A program made the position numbers and the translations under genes. Below the pieces are notes generated by a model. That model saw only the letters and a list, made by a program, of their open reading frames with translations, did no database searches and was not told the DNA's origin. DNA of 64,000 nucleotides. Origin: Limnanthes douglasii subsp. nivea. Its lineage: Eukaryota; Streptophyta; Magnoliopsida; Brassicales; Limnanthaceae. The stretch spans positions 121,322,852 through 121,386,851 of the forward strand of contig JAUPFV010000004.1 of assembly GCA_036936605.1 (NCBI GenBank), given 5' to 3'. Positions 44,699 to 55,830 of this stretch are shown here, one piece after another (positions within the stretch are counted from its first letter, which is position 1; each line of letters begins with the position of its first letter).

Positions 44699-46599
44699 TC
44701 AACCAAATTAAAAGAGAAAATAAGAATCTCTAAATTTTCAGTTCCCATCAAACATATCCTAATAAAAACAAATTAAAAACAAAATAAAAATACCATAGAA
44801 TTACTGAACTGAGAAAAATTGTGGAGAGCTAAGCTCAAATGGAAAACTAGGATCTCACACCATGTTACAGCACAAAATCCTAACATTTTCTCAAAAACAA
44901 AAGAAAAATGATAGAACAATCTGACACGATCCGAGATAACCGAGCTTTGATATCCTGTAGAAATTAAAGATGTTTTATAATTGGATCGCATATACACATA
45001 ACAATATTTTATATATAAATAAAGGCACCAATAATATACGATGAAAATAACGATATTGGACAACACATAATATAAATAATATTAACGTTATATACCATGA
45101 TCTTTCACATGTTTAACCGATTTAATATTTTGTTAGTATTCTAACGATCTTCATCGAACAAAGTACCACTTTAACCTACCCTGAAATGAAAATCATCTGG
45201 TTACTGGTTACTTTAATCAAGTCGTGCATCTTTGAACCACGGAGATTAATCACGAATCATTCATTCACTCTAATCAGATCAGACGATATTAATTATAGAA
45301 CTCGACCATGAATCTTTTATCTTGAATATGACTAATTCATTCTCTTCGACACGAGAACATTTTATCTATCCGTATTAGATTCCATCTAAATCTATAGTTT
45401 TGATATTAATGGTTAAAAATCAATACTAAAAAGAAACACATTTAATTCATTAAAAAATAAACCACCTTTAAAAATCTACAGTATTTTTTTAGTATAATTA
45501 AAAAAACAATACCATTTTAATAAAAACGATATATATCAAATGTATTTCAATAAGACTAAAACACCTCATAATAAAAAAAGAAATCTGTGATATGCTTTGA
45601 GCACAAAATCTATAATAAATAAAACCAGTGCCTAATTTGTAATAATTTGAATTTTAAAATACCGGTAAGAATCAAAATCTTTAAATGAATATCAATCTAC
45701 CACTTTTAAAAACACAGCTTCAAAAAACAGAACACAGTAATGAGTAACAATAACGAATCTTTCCTTTAGATTCTCCTATAATTTCGTATTGACTTTGAGA
45801 GTAACTGTTTCTGTGGGGTGTCGTCGCCGTTAGTAAGTACTCTTTCCGTGGGGTGGGGTGTAGTCCCCGTCAGAAGCCATGAGATAATTTTTGGGGAAAG
45901 AAAAGAACATTAGAGTTGGACAAGAGACTATTATTATAAAATATGTGTTTAATATTTTGACCGTCATAAAATATAAATTTATTCTCGGTTATATGATTGT
46001 TTTCTGCTTTAAAAATGGATTTACTTTAAGCATACGAATGCCCATGTGCGAGGATGCTCCCGTTCTTGTTGGCTATATTTACCAAACAAAGTGCTCATTA
46101 TACTATCTCACTTTTATCTATAATACGTTTTATCAATAAAGGAAAGCTTTATATTTAATAATATCGGTGTTTTCATTTTATAATAAACATGCTTAGGAGT
46201 ACTTTTAGATTATATTATAGTCTTCTTAAATATTTTTATAAAAAGCAAAGCATTTTTTATTATTGAGTTTACCAATTATTATTTTTTTATTTATTGCTAG
46301 TTTAATCATGTTTTAAATTTCCAGTGAAATATAATCTAGTAAAAAAAGTTTATTTTTTATATAAAAATAACAACAATTATTAGTTTTTAACAACAACAAT
46401 CATAAAAAAAACTATTAAAGTATACAAACAAAATGAATTGACTAGAATATAAAATAGTTAAGTATGAAATTTTTGTCTACGTTTTAAGTTTTTGTCATTA
46501 TGGGAAGTAGTGGGGTTCTATCATTACACGGTTGTAACTTCGATAAAGAATTCAAGCTTTGTTGAGTTTAATCATGGTACCTAAAGTTAAATATTGTTT
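44699..46599. other. Intergenic region, 1.9 kb
   Basis: No gene or element recognised. 45805-45880 is GC-richer and carries an imperfect direct repeat (TTCTGTGGGGTGTCGTCGCCGT and TTCCGTGGGGTG...GTCCCCGT). The rest is AT-rich with short reading frames only. Confidence 0.5.
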
Positions 46600-46639
46600 C
46601 CAAAAAATCTTGGTGCGCGGAGAACAGAATTTGCAAGTT

Positions 46640-47656
46640 GTTTCTTGGGAACCTGAAAGTCTCTGATGAGACAAGTATTAGTTGTGAAAGATATGGTGCT
46701 GACTTGGTAAACAAAACATAACTAATTATATGCACCAGATGTATTGGCATATGCCTCATCGAGGCATCGACCTGTATATGTCTAGACATCGGTTGTTTCG
46801 ATTAAGGTATTGGCTAATTTAGTATGGAAGCTTTTGTTAAAGTCGAGCGACTACTTATACGAGAATGTTATCTTTAGAAACATTGATTGGTTTATCTAAG
46901 AAGCCATTGGTCAAACCAAGTAGGTTCATATGTTAGGAAACCTTTGGAAAATACATTTACAGTTGGGAAGACAAACGTAAAGTCAAGTGAGGTCATGGGC
47001 TTATGGCTTTTCAAACGAGGCGAATGCTACTTTGGATTAAAAGACTACGAATGAGGTAAATTATGTACTAGCCAAGAGGTTAACAACTTGTACTTGAGTT
47101 CTTAAGTGTGATGGCCGGTATAAAGTGTTTATCATAGTGGTTAGATCGATCTTTTGTAATACCATAATTAGTTATACCTTCTTATAAAAGAAATAGTTAA
47201 TTGTGCTGAGTAGTTTGTTACACTCTGTTGATGAGAGAGATTGATAATCAGCATTATAGTGATTTTTATACTTCAAAGAAAATGAATAAACTTTGTTGGA
47301 GTGTGCATCAGAGAGCAAAAGAGATTATACTTAGTAGATCTGAGAGTGATCTTGGAAGAGTATCGAGTGTAAGCTCTGAAATTTGGAGTTTACGTAAATA
47401 TTTTGTTTACAATGTTATCTTAATTTTGTAAACTGTTGTTATTGTTAAAGAACCATGGGAATAAAATGTGTCGTAGCTCAGAGTGTACATAGGCAAGTTT
47501 CTGAACCATTATAAATCTATGTATTCTACCTTCTCTTACTCTGTTATTGTTTTGTTTTTGTTTTTCTGTAGCGGTATTATGTGTTTAGTGGCATTATTCT
47601 TGGAACGATCATTTAAAACCTAAATTGATCAAATAGAGTTTGTTTATAACATCACA
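46640..47656 (+). repeat. Copia B 5' LTR
   Basis: It aligns to 52220-53155 from AGATATGGTGCTGACTTGG (46687) onward: CATGCCTCATCGAGGCATCGA-type, GTAAATTATG, CCAAGAGGTT and TAGTGGTTAGAT blocks are shared. It ends AACATCACA. The exact start is unclear. Confidence 0.65.
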
Positions 47657-47658
47657 AT

Positions 47659-47676
47659 TGGTATCAAATCCTGGTT
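47659..47676 (+). other. Primer-binding site, initiator tRNA-Met type
   Basis: TGGTATCAAATCCTGGTT, two changes from TGGTATCAGAGCCTGGTT, starting 2 bp after the LTR. Confidence 0.8.
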
Positions 47677-48160
47677 ACAAAATGATTCTTAAATATAAAA
47701 TAGGATTGATGAAATTTAACATCGCAATATTTTAATTAAAAATAATATTTTGGAAGACGAGGATAATGAATGTAAGTAGTCTTGGTTTAAAAGAAGGTTG
47801 TTCTGGCCCTAAAATGGGATACTAAGTTGTATGAAACATTTTCTGAGTTTGAGAAACACGAAATGCTCGAAATTGAATGCATCACGATCGTTATGTATCT
47901 AAGTAATAATATGTTGAGGCAGGTCTCAAAAACAAATTCAAAAACTGTAGTCTTGAACAGACTGGAGAACATGTACATGATAAAGCCCGTGAATATTGAT
48001 TCTATTTGAAAGAAAAATTCTTTGGTTTCAAGATGCTAAAGAACAAGTCATTTGATGTGAACCTTGATGAATTCTTGACATTAATGATAGATTTGGTGGA
48101 TATGGGTAAAAAAATCATTAATGAAGATCATACAGTGATATTGTCAAACTTATTGCCTTC

Positions 48161-48390
48161 TGTAGGGAATATGGGGTGTTGCATATTCCGCCTCTAATAT
48201 ATATATAAGAAAATTCGATCTCCATACTAGTGTGATATTGTCTGCTTTAGACCCAATGGTCCATATGGCTTTGCTTTTGGTTCACTTCCAAAAGTCTTGA
48301 TAATTAATAAAGATGTATTCTTAACTTATATACTGATCTTCATGGCCATGTATAACCATATGGGATATAGGACTTTGGTTGCACCTAATA
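48161..48390 (-). repeat. TRIM-like element, left (3') LTR
   Basis: 230 bp, partner of 49120-49349. Confidence 0.75.
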
Positions 48391-48504
48391 ATCCCCATCT
48401 CGAACAAAGTATCACTCTAGCGTCTTCTCAATTGACTTTCATCCGTCTGCTCTAGTCAAGTTCAGGGTGGATTTATCGACTCACTATCAGATGACATTGT
48501 GATG

Positions 48505-49025
48505 CTCCTTGATCAAGCCGCCTAATTAATGAGCTATGAGGCACTCTATCTATTGATGATACTATGCCACTCCTTGATCAAGTCGCCTACTTGATGAGTT
48601 ATGAGTTACTTCATTTATAGATAACACTGGGCCATTCCTTGATCAAGCCACATGCTTGATGAGCTATCTGGCACTCTATCTATAAATGATACTGCACCGC
48701 TCCTTGATTAAGTCACCTACTTGATGAGTCATCTGGCACCCTATCTATTGATGATACTGCACCCATCATTGATCAAACCACATGCTTGATGAGCCATCAG
48801 GCACTCCACCTATAGATGATACTGCATCGTCCCTTGATCAAGCCATTTGCTTAATGAGCCATCAGGTACTCTCCATCTATAGATGACATTGCACCGCTCA
48901 TTATTCAACCCACCTGCTTGAGAAGTCATTAGCCACTCTATCTATAGATGACACTACGCCGCTGCAAAATTAAGCCACCTGCTTGATGAGCCATCATGCA
49001 CTCCATCTATAGAGTAGATTACCTT
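48505..49025. repeat. 65-bp tandem repeat, 8 units
   Basis: Each unit carries CTCCTTGATCAAGCCACCTG, CTTGATGAGCCATCAGGCAC and TCTATCTATAGATGATACTG with scattered changes. Units contain the palindromes TTGATCAA and TCTATAGA. The array fills most of the interior of the TRIM-like element. Confidence 0.85.
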
Positions 49026-49119
49026 GAGTATGGCTCATGGATTTCGGTAGCATATTCAGCATCTGAGAATTTCACTAACCACATCGCGTTCCGTCTAGGC
49101 CTGGTGCTCTGATACTATA

Positions 49120-49349
49120 TGTAGAGAATATGAGGTCCTGCATATTCCTCATTTTTATATAAGTAAAAATAATTTCATCTCGACACTAATGTGATATTGT
49201 CCACTTTGGGCCCACTAGCCCGTTCGACTTAACTTTTCGTCTACTTCCAAAAGGCCTCATACAAATGGAGATATATTCTTGACTTACATATTAATCTATC
49301 TTCCCATGTATAATTGATGTATGATATGAGAATTTCGTCGCACCTAACA
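49120..49349 (-). repeat. TRIM-like element, right (5') LTR
   Basis: 230 bp, adjoining the primer-binding site at 49100-49117. Confidence 0.75.
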
Positions 49350-49734
49350 TATTATGTACATGGATAATTGAAGGATATTATCCAATACAACAAGAAAACA
49401 TTATTGATGGATGAGCTGAGACCTACAATTAGATTCAAAGAGTTAGAACTCGTGCAGTGTCGAAAAGTTGAGAGTTCTTGTAGTACCCATGAAGCTTTAA
49501 ACATTAGAATAAGATCAAAGAGAATGAATATGAATAAGATTAGAAGAAAATTTATATCAAAATCAACAAAGAAGTTTGATAAGGCCAATATTAGATGTCA
49601 CAATAATAAGAACATGCTTCATGTAATAATATCCAGGTCGACTGAGAAGGCAAGGGGATTGTATATCAGATCACATGGATGTTTATGTTTCTTCTGAATG
49701 ATATGACTCCGCAGAGATTCTAGTACACATTTTA

Positions 49735-50470
49735 GATGAAAGCCAAATGGAGTGGATTCTAGATTCTAGATGACCATTCCATATGAGTCCATATAGGGGT
49801 TGGTTCCACTCATTTCAAGAGAACAATGAAGGTTGTTATGTTACTTGGAAATAATAAGGTTTTCAAGATAATTGGAATTGTATATATGAATATTCAAATA
49901 TTTTATGATTGTGACCGGATTCTGAAAAATATGAGGTACGTCCCAATCTGAGAATAAATCTAATTTTCCTGGACATGTTGGACAACTTAGGTTGATTTAT
50001 TAAAATTGATAATGGTTACATGAAAATTGTTAGAGGTGTCATGACCTTGGTGAAAACTGTTCAATAACCTATGCTCCTTGATCAGAGATACTACACAATG
50101 TCTAGTTTGTTACTACTAAGCTCTTTGGGAAGTTTTGGGCTACGTCAGTAATGACTGTTTGTTACCTCATAAACAAATGTCCATCTACTTTGATTGGTTT
50201 ATGAACCCCACATGAAATATGGTACGAGAAGCCTGCAGATTATTCAAATTTAATAGTATTTGGTTGTGTTTCTTATGCACATCAAAGTGGGTTATAACTA
50301 CTGTCTGATAAGTAGAGATATGACATTCAACGAGAATGATTATCCTGGTTTGGGTGGTGAAATATCTAAAGACAACTTAATAGAAATGATACATTCGAAA
50401 TTGAGGTGGAGTCACCTAGATCACAACTTGCTAGTGTCTTAAGGGGATTTGAGCCATCAAATACACATCA
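49735..50470 (+). pseudogene. Copia B protease and integrase remnant
   Basis: Protease: QMEWILDSR, then a stop and PFHMSPYRGWFHSFQ, for the family WILDSGCSYHMCPNRDWF pattern. Later INLIFLDMLDNLG. Integrase is mostly absent apart from its C-terminal end: VMTVCYLINKCPSTLIG and NLIVFGCVSYAH with SRDMTFNEND at 50240-50340. A deletion has therefore removed the catalytic core. Confidence 0.65.
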
Positions 50471-50689
50471 ACAAGAAGAGTGTATGGATTTAGAAAGTAA
50501 TATGGCTACCAAATATCAAGAGACATGACCAAAAGAGTCACCCAAGATCCTCAAAGTTTTAGGTATACCAAATTAAAATATTCCACATTGACTAGTACAT
50601 CTGAAGTTATTCATTATGAACTTGAGAAGTTCAGGAAAACAAGAGAACATTAAGATAATTCCAAATATCTTGTTGTTATAAAGGAGTAA

Positions 50690-52150
50690 ATAACTTCACT
50701 TTGGAAGAATAACACATAGGATCTGGTTGAAAATCTGAAGGTCATAGACTATTTGATATCACGTGGATTTTTCAAGAGGAATTAAGAAATTCCTTTGGTC
50801 GAAGTGCCTCGGTACAAAGCCATGAAGGCTGTTGGATGGTTAACTCAACATGATGGTATGGATTACGATAAGATCTTCCCTTTATAGTGAAACATAGTTT
50901 AGTCAGAATCCTAGCTGCAATGGCTACCAAGTTTGACATGGATTTGGACCAGATGGACATCAAAAACAATTTCCTACATCGGATCATTGAAGAAACAATC
51001 TGCATGAAGTAGCTTGGAGGATTTATGGGTAAAGAATTAAATGAACATGTTTGTCCTTTGAACAAAGCATTATACGGTATGAAGTAATCTCATAGGCGTT
51101 GGTATAAGTGTTTTGATTGTTTTATGGTCAATAATGGATATGGAAAAAAATATATAATAATAATGTGTATGTGAAAAAGTATGGTTCTGTTAATATATAT
51201 TTACTATTGTATGTAGATAAATGTTGATTATTAGCAAAGTCAAGGCATAAGTTACGTCCTTGAAAGTAATGTTTAAGAGAAAGTTTGAGATAAATGACTT
51301 GGGTTCAACCAATACATTTTTTAAGATGAAGATAACTAATGATAGAAAAAATGGAACCTTGTTTCTATCACAAGAAGGTTATCCGAGAAAGATGCTTGAC
51401 ATGTTTAGTATGATTGAAGAGAAACCAGTCACTTGTCCTATTGCTCATCATGTTAAACTAACATTCTTTTTAGGTTGATATCGAGGGCATGAAGATGCAA
51501 AAAATGAGAGACGTTCTTTATTTTAATATTGTAGGAAGTACAATATATGGCATAGTTTGTAGTATGCCTGATTTAGCTATTATTTTGAGTTTGGTGAGAT
51601 GATTCATGTCAAAGCCCTCATGGGAACATTGGGAGGTTGTTAAAAGGGTTCTAAGTTACATCAAGTGACCAAATAGTATAGGTCTGATATATGAAGAGCC
51701 TGGTTTGGGCTGGAAGGTGTTGAGGGTTTCATTGATTCTGATTATGTTGGTTGCCTGTGCACTAGGAAATATTTGATTTTATATGTGCTTGTGTTGTTCG
51801 GCAGTGCTGTAAGTTGGAAATATAATATTTAACCCGTAGCAGTACTGTACTCCATTGAAGTTGAATTTATTATTTTAATCAAAACAATAAAGGAAGTTAT
51901 GTGGTCGAAAGAAATGATGAGATTGAGGTTGAATAAGAAATTGTAATAGTGCACTGTGATAACCAGTGTGCAATACACTTGTCAAATAATCAGGTATTTC
52001 AATTACTAAGAACTTTGATGTTAAATTTTATTTTGTAAGAAATATTTTTTTTAATGTAGATATTATAGTGGAAAAGGTTCATAAGGATGACACCTACTAA
52101 CTGGTAAAAACGAGAAAGTTCAAGCATTGCTTGGACTTAGTTCATTTCTG
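50690..52150 (+). pseudogene. Copia B reverse transcriptase and RNase H, broken
   Basis: RT: PLVEVPRYKAMKA and GWLTQHDGMDYDKIF (50795-50880), LDQMDIKNNFLH (50940-50980), YLLLYVDK (51190-51220, second aspartate lost), RKFEINDLGSTNTFFKMKI (in parts, 51280-51330) and RKMLDMFSMIE. RNase H: GFIDSDYVGCLCTRKY (51728-51770), WKYNI, EVEFIILIKTIKEVMW (51855-51905). The end has QCAIHLSNNQV (51965-52000) and KVQALLGL. Fragmented by many stops. Confidence 0.7.
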
Positions 52151-52178
52151 AAGAATTTGAGGCCCTTGGAAGGGGGTA

Positions 52179-53155
52179 TGAAGAACCAAAACTGTATTTT
52201 CTTTTGTAAAGTCAATAAGAAGGTGGAGAATTATAAGAGTATGGTTCTGAATTGGTGAGAAAAGCATAACTGACTGAATGCATCGACTATATTAGCATAA
52301 GCATCATCGAGCCAACGATTGTATATGCCTAGAGATTGTCGAGGTATCAGTTGCTTTAGTTATTGTATTGACTGCTTCAGTCTAGAAGGATTTGTTAATT
52401 CTGAGCAACTACTTATACCATAAAATTAGCAGCCGAGATATTAATTGATTCAACTAGGAAGTCATTTATTAAATCGAAAAGTTCCATATGCGAGGAAGCT
52501 TTCGACAAAAGCACTGATTGTTATTATTAAGAAGACATCGGTAAAGCCGAGTAAAGTCATGTGCATGGGGCCCTTCAGATGAGATAAAAAAAATTCAGAC
52601 TGAAGGACTACATATGAGGTAAATTATGCACTAACCAAGAGGTTGGCAACGTATAATCGATTTGTTAAGTCTGACTATTTATATAATGTGTCAATTATAG
52701 TGGTTAGATTGATATTTTGTTACAACAAAAGTAATTGTTTTTGTTGAGGACTTTGTTATATTATGTTTTGAGAGACATTGTCACCAAGAATTATACATAG
52801 TACTCTTTGTACTTTGGAAAATCATGCCACAACTTTGATTGAGTGTGATATTGGAAGAATATCAAGTATGAGCTCTGGAATTTGGATTTTTTATAAACAT
52901 TATCTTTCTCGGTTTTCTAAATCTTGTATATTGGTGTTCCTGTTGAACAACCATGTGAATAAAATCAGTTTCTCCTCAGAGTGGACGTAAAAAAAATTCC
53001 CAACTATTATAAATATTTATGTTCCACTTTCTCTTCCTTTGTTATTGCTTAATTTTATAATTCGCTAGAATTGATACATGTTTAGTGATATAGTTCTCGA
53101 AACTATCAGTCTGATACCTAAATTGATCGAATAAAGCTTACACAACTGTCACATC
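52179..53155 (+). repeat. Copia B 3' LTR
   Basis: It starts TGAAGAACC directly after the purine tract GGAAGGGGGTA (52168-52178) and ends near CTGTCACA (53155). The A/T-rich part near 53005-53025 (ACTATTATAAATATT) includes a TATA-like motif. Confidence 0.65.
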
Positions 53156-53159
53156 AGTG

Positions 53160-54152
53160 TTTGGAGAAAATATTTAGTTATTTTTTGGGAAGTTTAAAGC
53201 TTCAGATGAGAAAAGTATCAACAATAAAGAAAAATATTTTAGGGAAATTTCTTATGGGTAAGATGAAAGCTTTGGCTATAATATAAAAATCGGTATGGGA
53301 TGAATCGATTTAGTGGAAATAGTTAAATGAGTCATAGTGGTATGACAAGATAGTACGAGTTTGTTATAACTAAGCTATATGAAATATTTTATCATAATCA
53401 TTGATTTGGAATATTATACATGTTGTATAAAAAAAACTAGTTTACAAGTTGGTCAAAGTAGTTGATTTGTATCTTTTGTAACTGCCCTGATTTTCTATTT
53501 TGAGCATGGTGTATGTTTGTACTAACCTACACTCATTTGGATCTTTTATATACTAATAATATAGCTCATGTATTGATTATTAGAAAAAAAATCTCTTTTA
53601 TAGAGAGAACCCATAATTGCTGAATATAGAGTTTCTAGAAAGATAAAGATTTGTGTATGAGATAAACCTTTAAAGGAATTAAGTAATTTTAGAATTGAAT
53701 AAATCTTCAAGAGAATCACTCACAAAATGTTAAGAGAGACATTATAAGATGCGTGATATCCGTTTGTAAGCTTGATACTTTGTTTTGAGAAGTTTCTTAC
53801 TATAGTGTGGTACAATTATGTCAATTGTGGTCATGTAAATTTCTTAATCTGAATGAAATTAGACATGTTCCCCCGTGGATGTCGGATCGATCCATAATAC
53901 GAATCACATTAATATTTGTATTGATTTTATTTGTTGTTAATGTTTGATTAAGGATCTGAGTAAGAATGTATTGCAAGAAATATAGTGATGTAAACTGACG
54001 GCCAAAGCAAAAACATACTAGTTATTTCCAAAATTTGGTTTCATTTTCCATTTATCTTCCTTTTATGTATAGGTGAATCCTACTAGACATAAAGTCTTCT
54101 GAAATTATTGTCTGCGACTTTTCCTTAGCAAGGATGATGACTTTTCTTAAAA
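53160..54152 (+). repeat. Copia A2 5' LTR (with uncertain left edge)
   Basis: The right half (from about 53470) resembles Copia A1 LTR. CCGTGGATGTCGGAT matches the CCGTGGATATAGGAT-type motif of the other A-family LTRs, followed by CACATTAATATTTG and GTAAGAATG. It ends just before the A-type primer site. The stretch 53160-53470 could be LTR or other sequence. Confidence 0.5.
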
Positions 54153-54154
54153 AG

Positions 54155-55830
54155 TGGTGTGGTGAGCGTGAATATATGATATTGGTTATGGTAATAAAGT
54201 AATTAATATGATGATAAGCACTAAAGAGAAAAAAAGCATATATGTGAATATGATTACAATGAAATGTGATTATGATCAATTCACTAAATATAGTGATTTT
54301 AATCTATGGAGAATAAAAACAATGCTTTATCTTTACATAAGGGATTGTATGTTACCATTGATGAGGTGTTGTATATGAGTTTGATGCTTAAGTGATGTCC
54401 AAGGACCATATCACTCTGATTTTAAGTTTGAGAGATGAGGTATTGAGAGATGTATCTGAGAAATATAATATAATAGAGATTTGGAAGAAGCTTGAAGCTA
54501 TTTATATAAAGAAGTCTATGGAAAACATATCTTATCTCAATAAGAAACTATATACTTTGACTATGGGAGCTAGTCGAGAATCAAAAATAATTGGATGATT
54601 CAAATATACAAATCTTTTAGTTGAATATCTTTGGTGTCAATATAGATTACGATAATCAAGAAAGTATCTTCAGGATCTTTTTATCAAAGGTTTTTGACAC
54701 CTTTTGACACCAATATCTATGAAGAATAGTCTTTTACTATGTATGAAGTGAAGAGTGCAATGGCTTCAAAATATCTTTATAGGAATGTTATTTTAAAATT
54801 TGTCTTAGCTCGAGATGTGTTAAGTATGAGAGAGGTTATTGGAAAAATATTTTCAAGTAAGAAAGAAAAAAACTCCAGACCTAGCTATCAAAGACCAATG
54901 GTTGATTCTAGAATGAAATATTGATAATAAAGAAGGAAGGTCACATCAGAAAGAACTGCCATGAGATGAAGAAATGATATAATTATAAGAATTTTACGTT
55001 GGTGAAGCCAATGGTTGCGGATGATTATGACTAAGTTGTTACGTTAATGGATTTTACTTGCATAAACGATTACTAATGAGTTTTAGATTGTGGAGCTTCA
55101 TGTCAAGTAACTTCCAACAAACACTAGTTTGAATACTTGAGATGGTTTGATGGTGACAATGTCATATTAGATAATGATGAAACCTATGATTTAAATAGAA
55201 TGAAGAGCGTTCATCTCAGGTACAATATTTTAGAAGGTGATAAAAAATGTGAGGCATGTCATTGATATAAATTGTAAAATTATTTGTATTAGAATATTAT
55301 ATGAGTAATTGCTTAACTATAGAGGTGGGGATGACAAACTTAACATTTTATAAGGCCTACTAGTTGTTTAAAAGCAGAAAGAACTAATGGTGTGTTAGTT
55401 CTTTGAGGGTCTGTAAAAAGTGATCCAACTAGGTTGTGACATGTGAGGTTTAGGCATGTGAGTGACATAGGCATGAATGAACCTAGAAAACAAGTGTTGT
55501 TGGATAATGAAAATGTTTAGAAGTTAAGTATACGTGAGAAATATGTAATGGGGAAGAATAAAATGGTTAAATTCCTAAGCAACAACCATACAACTCATGA
55601 TGTACTTGATTATGGTCATTTTGACCTTCATGGACCTGCAAGATCTCGTACAATTGGTGGAGTCATGTACTTTATGTCTATGATTGGTGATTATTCTAAC
55701 AATATTTTGTTTAAAAAAATACATGTTAGGTACAAACAAATTTTATATCTTTTGACACTACATTTTATACATGTTAGGTACATGGTGGTTTTTAAGATTA
55801 ATAATCAATCAATATTTTTTCTTACGTAAT
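54155..55830 (+). pseudogene. Copia A2 gag, protease and start of integrase, broken
   Basis: The primer site TGGTGTGGTGAGCGTG (54155-54170) precedes gag. MSKDHITLILSLRDEVLRDV (54392, in part) and IWKKLEAIYIKKSMENISYL, with KKLYTLTMGA, are the clearest A-family gag in the window. Protease: VLDCGASCQVTSNKH and FEYLRWFDGDNVILDND near 55085-55170, with DCG in place of DSG. The GAG-pre-integrase zinc region and integrase start (55435-55790) show GKNKMVKFL, DYGHFDLHGPARSRTIGG and YFMSMIGDYS. The element stops at about 55830; RT, RNase H and the 3' LTR are absent. Confidence 0.75.

Larger units (their letters stand above)
48161..49349 (-). mobile_element. TRIM-like non-autonomous LTR element with tandem-repeat interior
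   Basis: Two direct repeats of 230 bp each (48161-48390 and 49120-49349) share TGTAG-GAATATG, TGCATATTCC, GTGATATTGTC and GCACCTAA. On the minus strand they start TGTTAGGTGC and end ATTCTCTACA. Next to the right repeat, on the minus strand, lies TAGTATCAGAGCACCAGG (49117-49100), an initiator tRNA-Met site with one change. GAGATGGGGA beside the left repeat fits a polypurine tract. The 730-bp interior has no coding capacity and holds a 65-bp tandem repeat. This is the layout of terminal-repeat retrotransposons in miniature. No clear target duplication. Confidence 0.75.
47690..49690 (+). pseudogene. Copia B gag, interrupted by an insertion
   Basis: The first part has LRQVSKTNSKTVVLNRLENMYM (47910-47975, as TNSKTVVLNRLENMYM), FFGFKMLKNKSF, NLDEFLTLMIDL and DHTVILSNLLPS ending at 48160. 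The continuation SYVHG-like then LKDIIQYNKKTLLMDEL and RFKELELV starts at 49350 and leads to a basic stretch and the degenerate knuckle CHNNKNMLH near 49600. The 1.19 kb between them is a TRIM-like element. In-frame stops occur in both halves. Confidence 0.75.
46600..53155 (+). mobile_element. Copia B, complete set of domains, decayed
   Basis: A plus-strand Copia: 5' LTR to 47656, primer-binding site 47659-47676, gag 47690-49690 (split by a TRIM-like element), protease about 49735, integrase about 50090-50360, RT 50690-51480, RNase H 51700-52150 and 3' LTR 52179-53155. Order of motifs is complete but frames are riddled with stops. The primer site is the standard initiator-Met type, unlike Copia A. 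Confidence 0.8.

Noticed and set aside
44773..45066. 97-codon minus-strand hydrophobic frame
   Set aside because: AT-rich low-complexity frame without start context, domain or homologue recognised.
48505..49025. CRISPR-like array
   Set aside because: The units are contiguous 65-bp tandem repeats without unique spacers, within a eukaryotic LTR element.
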